DNA of 11,654 nt from an uncultured Atopobium sp. (GTDB lineage Bacteria; Actinomycetota; Coriobacteriia; Coriobacteriales; Atopobiaceae). The stretch is from contig CALIAD010000025.1 of assembly GCA_938041635.1 (NCBI GenBank), positions 1-11,654 on the forward strand. Direction: 5' to 3'. Positions 6,572-11,654 of the stretch are shown piece after piece. Every line of letters begins with the position of its first letter. Within the stretch, counting starts at the first letter, position 1. The position numbers and the translations under genes were made by a program. A model generated the notes under the pieces. It did no database searches. It worked only from the letters and a program-made list of their open reading frames with translations, and was not told the DNA's origin.

Positions 6572-6600
6572 TTCTCACAACTTAAAAAGTAAGATATAGT
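6572..6600 (+). promoter_or_regulatory. Likely promoter of the transporter operon
   Basis: TTCTCA (6572-6577) and TATAGT (6595-6600) are 17 bases apart, giving a leader of about 85 bases. No clear Fur or DtxR box is visible, although iron control would be expected. Confidence 0.4.
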
Positions 6601-6638
6601 TAACTTTCAAAAATTCCGCTGCTTCTGTGTAACGCGCA

Positions 6639-6659
6639 TTGTACGTTGTATGTTGTACG
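6639..6659. repeat. Three tandem heptamers in the transporter leader
   Basis: TTGTACG, TTGTATG and TTGTACG follow each other without gaps, ending 33 bases before the permease start. Tandem heptamers can be binding sites for direct-repeat-reading regulators, but slippage is equally possible. Confidence 0.6.
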
Positions 6660-6692
6660 CAAAAACGCAGCGTCACTTTAGAGGGGTAACGT

Positions 6693-7754
6693 ATGATAAG
6701 AAAAGCCGGACCGTTCCGTCTTTTCATGGGAGTTCTTGTCGCAATTCTGGCGGCGAGCATTGTAATAACTTCAACGATGGGCGCCATCGGCGTGTCCTTG
6801 CAAGACGCATATGCCGTGCTGATGCACCATCTTTTTGGCATGCCGCTACCAGAGGCTCTAGCTGCAGGAGGACCTGTCGAGAAGGTCGTTTGGTCGCTGC
6901 GCTTTCCCCGTATCATCTTAGGTGTGGTAGCCGGAGCTGGCCTTGCGCTTTCGGGTGTTGTCATGCAAGCGTCAGTTCAAAATACCTTGGCTGAACCGTA
7001 TATTTTGGGCATTTCATCAGGTGCTTCGTGCGGAGCCACCTGTGCCATCATGCTTGGAGCCGGCGCGGTACACGTTGTGGGAATTTCTTCGGTGCCGCTG
7101 TTCTCGTTTATTGGCTCAACAATAGCCACGATTGGCGTTTTGTTGCTGGCATCTACCGGCGGCCATATGACGTCATCAAAGCTTGTTCTCTCGGGCATGA
7201 TTTTGAACGCTCTGTTCACAGCTCTTTCTAATTTCATCATCACTATTGCCGCTAACGCTGAGGGCATGATGGATCTGAAGTTTTGGACCATGGGCTCTTT
7301 GGCACGAGCAAGCTGGGGAAATGTTGGCGTTTCCGTTGTTGTAGTACTTCTCGTCAGTGTGTTTTTCTTAACGCAGTTCCGCTCTCTCAACGTGCTTCTG
7401 ATGGGAGACGAGGCTGCAACAACGCTTGGTCTCAATACCAATTTGTGCAGATGGGCATACTTGACCATTTCTGCGCTCATGGTTGGCACGCTGGTTTCAT
7501 CGGTGGGAACCATCGGTTTTGTTGGTCTTATCATCCCGCATATTGCGCGCTCGTTTGTTGGGTCCGATCACCGAAGGCTGGTGCCAACTGCGCTGGTACT
7601 TGGAGCTATCTTCATTCTTTGGGCAGATGCTTGTGCTCGAACCATCCTGGGCAACGCCGAAGTTCCTATTGGTATCCTGACCGCCGTTGTAGGCGCGCCG
7701 TTCTTTGTCTACATAATGGTCGCACGCAACTACAGCTTTAGGGATGGTGAGTAA
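6693..7754 (+). CDS. FecCD-family ABC transporter permease
   Basis: This is a membrane subunit of a BtuCD/FhuBCD-type importer for ferric siderophores, heme or cobalamin. The 353 residues match the usual length, with about ten hydrophobic segments. Family motifs are clear: RFPRIILGVVAGAGLALSG (70-88), EPYILGISSGA (101-111), GDEAATTLGL (238-247), GTIGFVGLIIPHIAR (272-286) and VPIGILTAVVGAPFF (324-338). The ATG has AGAGGGG upstream. It is the first gene of a three-gene operon and is followed by the ATPase after a single base, so the two are likely translationally coupled. A single permease implies a homodimer. The order permease, ATPase, binding protein is less common than binding protein first. 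Confidence 0.93.
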   Translation: MIRKAGPFRLFMGVLVAILAASIVITSTMGAIGVSLQDAYAVLMHHLFGMPLPEALAAGGPVEKVVWSLRFPRIILGVVAGAGLALSGVVMQASVQNTLAEPYILGISSGASCGATCAIMLGAGAVHVVGISSVPLFSFIGSTIATIGVLLLASTGGHMTSSKLVLSGMILNALFTALSNFIITIAANAEGMMDLKFWTMGSLARASWGNVGVSVVVVLLVSVFFLTQFRSLNVLLMGDEAATTLGLNTNLCRWAYLTISALMVGTLVSSVGTIGFVGLIIPHIARSFVGSDHRRLVPTALVLGAIFILWADACARTILGNAEVPIGILTAVVGAPFFVYIMVARNYSFRDGE

Positions 7755-7755
7755 C

Positions 7756-8517
7756 ATGCGCCTTGACGTGCAAAATGTGTCGGTCGCCATTCATAACAAG
7801 CAAATCGTAAAGGACGTCTCGCTCAACGTGAAAGATGGCGAGTTTGTGGGTATCCTTGGCCCTAATGGATCAGGCAAGTCTACGCTTTTACGAGCAATTT
7901 ATGGCCTTGGTCATCGCTATGACGGCCAGATTTTGTGGGACGAGCGCGACGCCACTGAAATATCACGTCGTGATTTTGCCCGTAAAGTTGCAGTGGTAAG
8001 CCAGTTTAACTCGCTGTCCTTTGACTTTACCGTTCGAGAGATTGTGTCGCTTGGACGCAGTCCTCATCAGTCGGCGCTATCAAAAGAAACCGACCACGAC
8101 GAGGAAATCGTTTCCGACGTTATTCAGAAAGTTGGCCTTTCTCGCTTTGAAGACCGCTCGTTTGCCACGCTTTCAGGTGGCGAGAAACAACGTGTAATGC
8201 TGGCACGTGCACTGGCACAGGAACCAGAGTTTCTGGTGCTTGATGAGCCTACTAATCACCTTGATATTACGTATCAGATTGATATTTTGCGACTTGTTCG
8301 CAACCTTGGTATCAGCTGTCTGGCTGTTTTGCATGACATTGTGATGGCAGCTCACTATGTTGACCGCCTGTATTTCTTACAAGAGGGTTCCATTGTTTCT
8401 GAGGGAACACCTGAGGACATTGTGACCCCTGAGTTACTTGCTGATGTGTATGGCGTTGAGGGTGCGGTGAGGCCATCAACTGCTGGAAATGGTATCAGCA
8501 TTGATTACGTGTATTAA
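7756..8517 (+). CDS. ABC transporter ATP-binding protein, FecE/FhuC type
   Basis: This cytosolic ATPase powers the FecCD-type permease. It has 253 residues, usual for the family. The motifs are Walker A GPNGSGKS (35-42), Q-loop Q83, signature LSGGEKQ (139-145), Walker B VLDEP (161-165), D-loop NHLD and switch histidine H193 (AVLHD). I choose ATG 7756 over the in-frame ATG 7744, because GGTGAG (7747-7752) makes a ribosome site for 7756 and the start then follows the permease stop by one base. The C-terminal extension EGAVRPSTAGNG is typical of siderophore/cobalamin-type ATPases. The binding protein gene begins 40 bases later. Confidence 0.94.
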   Translation: MRLDVQNVSVAIHNKQIVKDVSLNVKDGEFVGILGPNGSGKSTLLRAIYGLGHRYDGQILWDERDATEISRRDFARKVAVVSQFNSLSFDFTVREIVSLGRSPHQSALSKETDHDEEIVSDVIQKVGLSRFEDRSFATLSGGEKQRVMLARALAQEPEFLVLDEPTNHLDITYQIDILRLVRNLGISCLAVLHDIVMAAHYVDRLYFLQEGSIVSEGTPEDIVTPELLADVYGVEGAVRPSTAGNGISIDYVY

Positions 8518-8521
8518 TCGC

Positions 8522-8538
8522 CTGTTGAGTATCAACAG
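8522..8538 (+). other. Perfect hairpin between ATPase and binding-protein genes
   Basis: CTGTTGA and TCAACAG form a 7-bp stem with a GTA loop, four bases after the ATPase stop. No T tract follows, so it is not a terminator. It may protect or process the mRNA and adjust the level of the binding protein. Confidence 0.5.
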
Positions 8539-8557
8539 ATGAATGAAAGGATATCCG

Positions 8558-9619
8558 ATGGATCCTCGTGTAAGTTCAAATCTCTTTACGAGAAGGAATT
8601 TTTTGAGCATTGCGGCAGGATTTGCTGCAACTGCTGCTGGACTGGGTCTTACTGCGTGCAACAATGCAACGTCTGGCCCATCTACCCCTGCTACAGAAGA
8701 AAAGAAATCGGACAATACGAGCTATCCAGTATCGTTTAAGCTCTATGACGGTGACGGCAATGAGTTTGAGGCCAAGTTTGACAAGGCTCCTGAGAGTGTT
8801 GTTACCTTGACAGATTCCGCAGCCGAGATTCTGCTGCGTCTGGGCCTTGGCTCCAAGATTATTGGTACTATCAAGCCCGATGCGCCAATGCCTTCAGACA
8901 TTGCTGACGAGTATGCGAACATCAAGCAGCTGGGCGATAAGAAGAGCCTCTCGCGCGAGGTTGTTGTTGCCGCTAATCCCAACCTTATTGTGGGACGCTC
9001 TCGTCTCTTTACTTCAAAGGACCAGACTTCTCCAAAGGACTACGCTGACCTAGGCATTTCTGTCTATACACAGCTGGCATCTTCTGAGCAGGGCGATCCA
9101 ACGCTTGCCGGAATTATTTCTGATATTAAGAACCTTGGATCTATTTTTGATGTTCAGAGCAATGCCGACACCTATACCGCTGACCTGCAGAAGCGCCTTG
9201 ATGCCATTAACGAGCGCGTTAAAGCACACGAGAAAGATGCAAAGAAGACCGTGCTGGTTATGACCAACCTCAAGGACGGCACGTTTGGTCTCTTTGGCGG
9301 TAGCGAGAAGAGCCTTGAGTTTACTATCATCGACCAGCTTGGAGCTACTCCTGCGACAACTCAGTCTGCAAACGGCCTGACGTACGAGAATTTGATTAAG
9401 TTCAACCCTGACGTCATTATTTACGTCACCGCAGAGCGCAATAAAGCAACTGACGCCGCAGCTAAAGACACCCTTCTGGGCGAGAGTTCCCTGCAGAACG
9501 TTCCAGCTATTGCCAACAAGAGCATCGTAGAGATTCCATACTCAGAGTACATCGATTACTCGCCACGCGCATTTGATTCTGCCGAGAAGATCCTTGAGGC
9601 TCTGTATCCTCAGAAATAG
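8558..9619 (+). CDS. Tat-exported lipoprotein, iron-siderophore-type substrate-binding protein
   Basis: This is a cell-surface lipoprotein that captures the ligand and hands it to the permease. The 353-residue product begins with a twin-arginine signal TRRNFLS (11-17), a hydrophobic stretch, and a lipobox LTAC with the acylated C34. A Ser/Thr/Pro/Lys-rich linker follows. The remainder has the two-lobe FecB/BtuF (Peripla_BP_2) pattern: ESVVTLTDSAAEILLRLGLG, then NPNLIVG, and later FNPDVIIYVT. The ATG at 8558 has AAAGGA upstream, and the upstream ATG at 8543 is inferior. It is the last gene of the operon and is followed by a strong terminator. The ligand is probably a ferric siderophore given the divergent esterase. 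Heme or cobalamin cannot be excluded. Confidence 0.9.
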   Translation: MDPRVSSNLFTRRNFLSIAAGFAATAAGLGLTACNNATSGPSTPATEEKKSDNTSYPVSFKLYDGDGNEFEAKFDKAPESVVTLTDSAAEILLRLGLGSKIIGTIKPDAPMPSDIADEYANIKQLGDKKSLSREVVVAANPNLIVGRSRLFTSKDQTSPKDYADLGISVYTQLASSEQGDPTLAGIISDIKNLGSIFDVQSNADTYTADLQKRLDAINERVKAHEKDAKKTVLVMTNLKDGTFGLFGGSEKSLEFTIIDQLGATPATTQSANGLTYENLIKFNPDVIIYVTAERNKATDAAAKDTLLGESSLQNVPAIANKSIVEIPYSEYIDYSPRAFDSAEKILEALYPQK

Positions 9620-9644
9620 ATGTATTTGAACATACGTACTACAG

Positions 9645-9688
9645 AGACCAAGCAGGAACTTTGTTTCCTGCTTGGTCTTTTCTTTTTT
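9645..9688 (+). terminator. Strong intrinsic terminator of the transporter operon
   Basis: A 14-bp perfect stem (9645-9658 with 9665-9678) with a six-base loop is followed by TTTCTTTTTT. It closes the transporter operon. Confidence 0.95.
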
Positions 9689-9743
9689 AGTTTGTCTTAG
9701 GGTATGTGTCAATTTTAAATTCTTGCCTGGCAATTTGCTTAAC

Positions 9744-9841
9744 GTGAGCAAGTTTTTCACTGCTCGTACTCCGAAGGCCGCAGGTTTAAATTTTGTTTCC
9801 ACAAGTATAAGAATTTCAGATTCGCCATTGGCGGGGGTGTT
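9744..9841 (+). pseudogene. Decayed tRNA-fMet copy with its terminator
   Basis: It aligns to the intact tRNA-fMet and its terminator. GCTCGT (9762-9767) is followed by a deletion of about 10 bases covering the anticodon. CCGAAGG, GCAGGTTTAAAT, then ATAAGAATTTCA (9807-9818, identical to 5619-5630) and CGCCATTGGCGGGG complete the match. Upstream GTGAGCA resembles the D-arm start. It cannot make a tRNA. It shares at least four substitutions with the remnant at 11572-11634 that the intact gene lacks (equivalent to 5604, 5605, 5609 and 5613). Confidence 0.8.
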
Positions 9842-9906
9842 GACTTTTACTGAAACTTTATATTCAACTAGTAAAAATAGGTTTTAAATTTTCTTTTGAT
9901 TAAGGC

Positions 9907-9934
9907 TTGATAGTCAATCTGATTTAGATATTAC
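9907..9934 (+). promoter_or_regulatory. Candidate promoter in the gene-free stretch before the HEPN gene
   Basis: TTGATA (9907-9912) and TATTAC (9929-9934) are 16 bases apart. The next feature downstream is an intrinsic terminator at 10025-10055, so it may drive a short RNA. Confidence 0.35.
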
Positions 9935-9940
9935 TGTTAT

Positions 9941-10055
9941 TTGGACACTCTAACTACGGTTCGTTATACACCTTTGTATATATCGTGGTGGTATGGGTTT
10001 GGAAATAGAAGTAATAAGTTAATCCCTTTTGTCGTTAACGGCGAAAAGGTTTTTA
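9941..10055 (+). ncRNA. Possible small RNA or leader RNA
   Basis: The space between a plausible promoter (9907-9934) and a solid terminator (10025-10055) would give an RNA of about 115 nt with no substantial ORF. A nine-codon ORF (MGLEIEVIS, 9993-10022) ends just before the terminator stem, which also allows a leader-peptide/attenuator reading for the HEPN gene. No tandem repeats of the ToxIN antitoxin kind are present. Confidence 0.3.
10025..10055 (+). terminator. Orphan intrinsic terminator upstream of the HEPN gene
   Basis: CCTTTTGTCG (10025-10034) pairs with CGGC and AAAAGG (10039-10049, one bulged G) around TTAA, followed by TTTTTATAT. No coding gene ends shortly before it. Confidence 0.65.
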
Positions 10056-10086
10056 TATGGTAAGACCATGTCAACAACATATAAAA
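10051..10086. promoter_or_regulatory. 9-bp inverted repeat before the HEPN gene
   Basis: TTTTATATG (10051-10059) and CATATAAAA (10078-10086) are a perfect inverted repeat with an 18-base spacer that itself starts with GGTAAGACC. A second stem, GACAGCT/AGCTGTC (10113-10119 with 10131-10137), lies closer to the gene. Either could be an operator or an mRNA structure controlling a potentially toxic product. Confidence 0.4.
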
Positions 10087-10161
10087 TCTCCTAAAATATT
10101 TAAAAGAAAAAGGACAGCTGAGGTTTTTATAGCTGTCAACCTACATATTGAATGAGGAATC

Positions 10162-11325
10162 ATGAAGGAGAAAAAACCAATTAGAAAAATCCGTAAGATG
10201 TGCGTAAAGTTTCTCATCAAAGGTGAGAAGGGAAAGATTGACTTTGACGCATTGTCTGTTCCCGATGGGTCTAATGCTCCGTTTAATAAGCCAATAGAGA
10301 AAAGCGTCGAGCAATTTTCCAACTGGGATGATATGTATATTGGTAGTATTTCAATTGATTCGGACAGCATTGATGCTGCGAAAACATTATCTGAGATTAG
10401 AGAAAATGTACTGGACGAGTGTAGTGATTTCGTCTTAATGCTCGAAGACGGTCCTTCAGAGAAGTTTGATCGAGTTCTTTTTGAACTCATTGCATCTTTT
10501 GAACGAAGATTCAGAGAATTGCTCATTGTTGGTGTTTGCAATGAGAAGGGTTCCTTGGATGATGATCTGATTCACAAGCTTGAAGAAAAGACGCTAGGAG
10601 AGCTGTTTGAGATTGTTTTTACTGATCAGGAGTTTAATAACAAGGTTAAAATTGTGGTCAACGATAAGAAATCCCGACGCTTTGAGAAAAAAGGCCTTGC
10701 TAAGACCATTGAGCAAATGGAAGAAAACTCGTTTTGGTCTCGCTACTTCAGTGATGATAGACTATCTACCGTCGCAGAGGAGCATGAGTTCATTAGGTCA
10801 TATCGTAACGATGTAATGCACGCGCACCGGATGTTGTATCGGGATTATAGGTATGCACGAACGCTTGTAGAAAACGCAAATAAAGAAATGGAGCGGGAAA
10901 TCTATATCCGCAGTACCCATGTCGACTTCGAAAGCTTAAATAAGGCGCTGTCTGGATTTGCCGAGTCAATTTCAAAGATGATGGCACAAATAGATTTAAG
11001 TGGGACAATTAGTTCGCTTCAACAAATACTACAGACCTATAGTACGAACTTTTCAAGCGCAGCTTGTCAATACAGTAATTTACATAAAGCTCTTTATAAC
11101 ACATCAATAACAACAGGTATTGCATCAAGCATCGATTATGATAATTTGTATCGCAATGTTGTTGCCCCGGGAATGAACGTGGCGAATTTCGTCGATATCG
11201 AAGATAAGATTTTTTCTGAGAGTGCTCAAGTGGATATGGACAATCATTCGTCAATAGCAGATGAAGGGGAGCAGTCTGAGGGTGAAAATTCCGAAAACGA
11301 TGATGAAAGACCTCATAGCGACTAG
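10162..11325 (+). CDS. HEPN-domain protein, candidate defence-related RNase
   Basis: I do not recognise a named family, but the middle looks like an Abi/Swt1-type HEPN domain. It runs from helix LFELIASFERRFRELL (106-121), through TLGELFEIV (144-152), to FIRSYRNDVMHAHRML (210-225), where RNDVMH (215-220) is the R-x4-H signature of HEPN ribonucleases. HEPN proteins often cut RNA to halt growth during phage infection or in toxin-antitoxin pairs. Residues 1-90 are an unassigned N-terminal region with a basic start. After about 250 comes a helical segment, and the last 20 residues are strongly acidic (EGEQSEGENSENDDE). The ATG has GAGGA at a 5-base spacing. The gene stands alone between two tRNA-fMet remnants and is visibly more AT-rich than xfp or the Mur ligase, which suggests acquisition. 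No antitoxin partner is visible. The 387-residue length allows additional sensing domains. Activity is inferred only. Confidence 0.7.
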   Translation: MKEKKPIRKIRKMCVKFLIKGEKGKIDFDALSVPDGSNAPFNKPIEKSVEQFSNWDDMYIGSISIDSDSIDAAKTLSEIRENVLDECSDFVLMLEDGPSEKFDRVLFELIASFERRFRELLIVGVCNEKGSLDDDLIHKLEEKTLGELFEIVFTDQEFNNKVKIVVNDKKSRRFEKKGLAKTIEQMEENSFWSRYFSDDRLSTVAEEHEFIRSYRNDVMHAHRMLYRDYRYARTLVENANKEMEREIYIRSTHVDFESLNKALSGFAESISKMMAQIDLSGTISSLQQILQTYSTNFSSAACQYSNLHKALYNTSITTGIASSIDYDNLYRNVVAPGMNVANFVDIEDKIFSESAQVDMDNHSSIADEGEQSEGENSENDDERPHSD

Positions 11326-11405
11326 TTAGATGCGTTCAGAAGCTTCGCTCTCAGAATTTCTTCAAGCCACTGTTTTAAGTCTCGCCTTCGACTGTGTAAA
11401 CGTTT
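11322..11405 (-). pseudogene. Possible C-terminal gene scrap on the opposite strand
   Basis: Read on the minus strand, 27 codons end at TAG 11322-11324 with a protein-like sequence (RRRDLKQWLEEILRAKLLN, amphipathic). There is no start codon in frame before an upstream stop. An adjacent frame upstream reads LTLKTAVKTNRRK then stops. These may be pieces of a decayed gene. I cannot assign a family. Confidence 0.2.
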
Positions 11406-11559
11406 TCAAGGCTCTGTCATCTACTTCCTTCGGTTAGTTTTAACAGCTGTTTTGAGCGTCAAATAATTATTAATTGGGATAGAGAGGCGAAAAGGCGCAA
11501 ACACCCACTTAGTTTAAGGTGTCTAAATTAGGTAGACGAAGACGAATTTACAGAACTTC
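11406..11559. other. AT-rich noncoding stretch with a possible insertion-element end
   Basis: No gene is visible. ACACC (around 11500) and GGTGT (around 11518) form a small stem. The sequence CACTTAGTTTAAGGTGTCTA resembles the ends of some IS3-group elements as I remember them, but no second end or transposase is present. Confidence 0.2.
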
Positions 11560-11634
11560 TAGCTCCACTTTTCATAACCCGAAGGTCGTAGGTTCAAATT
11601 TTGCTACCATGTCCATAAGAATTTCAAACCCGCC
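11560..11634 (+). pseudogene. tRNA-fMet 3' remnant at the far end of the HEPN segment
   Basis: Positions 11572-11599 match tRNA positions 5576-5603 perfectly over 28 bases, from the anticodon loop to the T loop. A 13-base diverged block of equal length follows, then 11613-11634 matches 5617-5638 perfectly over 22 bases (CCA end plus flank into the terminator stem). Upstream, only TAGCTC (11560-11565) remains. The 3' acceptor strand is destroyed, so it is not functional. This is the shape expected of an attachment-site remnant or a decayed tandem tRNA. Confidence 0.85.
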
Positions 11635-11650
11635 TCGGCGGGGTTTTGTT
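11629..11650 (+). terminator. Terminator copy behind the tRNA remnant
   Basis: CCCGCC and GGCGGGG around TC, followed by TTTTG, repeat the terminator found after the intact tRNA. It is probably still functional and may end transcription from the HEPN gene, which has no nearer terminator. Confidence 0.6.
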
Positions 11651-11654
11651 GTTA

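Noticed and set aside
6447..6578. N-terminal extension of the esterase by 44 residues
   Set aside because: The added sequence is unlike the family, and the ATG at 6446 has a good ribosome site.
9542..9802. Minus-strand 86-codon ORF across the terminator and tRNA remnant
   Set aside because: It runs through a strong terminator and a pseudo-tRNA, with a low-complexity product.
9941..10055. Type III toxin-antitoxin RNA antitoxin
   Set aside because: No tandem repeats precede the terminator, and the HEPN gene is not ToxN-like. Only the promoter-terminator layout is similar.
10071..10541. Minus-strand 156-codon ORF opposite the HEPN gene
   Set aside because: The plus frame has a good ribosome site and a recognisable HEPN motif. 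The minus product is Ser-rich shadow sequence.
5620..11560. Integrase or transposase gene for the tRNA-linked segments
   Set aside because: No ORF in this span shows tyrosine or serine recombinase motifs. If one exists it lies outside the window or has been lost.

Overview
The window looks like a chromosomal stretch from a low- to mid-GC actinobacterium. Coriobacteriia of the Atopobium/Lancefieldella/Olsenella group is my best guess. This rests on a Bifidobacterium-type phosphoketolase beside a MurE-type ligase, a Tat-dependent lipoprotein binding protein, strong GGAGG ribosome sites and AT-rich accessory DNA. It is an inference from memory, not a database result.

Layout. (1) 1-3381: a highly expressed-looking xfp phosphoketolase gene with a LacI-type palindrome and a long structured leader upstream and a strong terminator downstream. 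The whole unit is bracketed by a perfect 48-bp inverted repeat (7-54 and 3328-3375). (2) 3037-3780: a repeat-rich gap holding four copies of a 24-bp repeat (one inverted), a second hairpin-forming member of the 48-bp family, and a possible 60-codon gene with a tandem decapeptide. (3) 3780-5324, minus strand: a MurE-like Mur ligase whose substrate-specificity motif is unusual. (4) 5543-5619: an intact initiator tRNA (fMet, CAT) with its own promoter and terminator. (5) 5655-9688: an iron-siderophore-type module, with an esterase on the minus strand divergent from a FecCD permease, an ATPase and a Tat lipoprotein binding protein on the plus strand, ending at a strong terminator. (6) 9744-9841: a decayed tRNA-fMet plus terminator copy. 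(7) 9842-11559: AT-rich DNA with a possible small RNA or attenuator and a 387-residue HEPN-domain protein (RNDVMH motif). (8) 11560-11654: a second tRNA-fMet 3' remnant with its terminator.

The main discovery is that the intact tRNA-fMet is followed, in the same orientation, by two broken copies of itself about 4.2 kb and 6.0 kb downstream. These divide the accessory DNA into a siderophore segment and a HEPN segment. The two broken copies share several substitutions absent from the intact tRNA, so they descend from a common diverged copy. That fits a small HEPN cassette bounded by pseudo-tRNA direct repeats. No integrase is visible in the window. The HEPN protein is a plausible RNase-type defence or abortive-infection factor.

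How genes may work together: the binding protein, permease and ATPase would import a ferric siderophore (or heme or cobalamin), and the divergent esterase would hydrolyse the ligand to release iron. xfp feeds a phosphoketolase bypass that yields acetyl phosphate. The Mur ligase makes peptidoglycan precursors.
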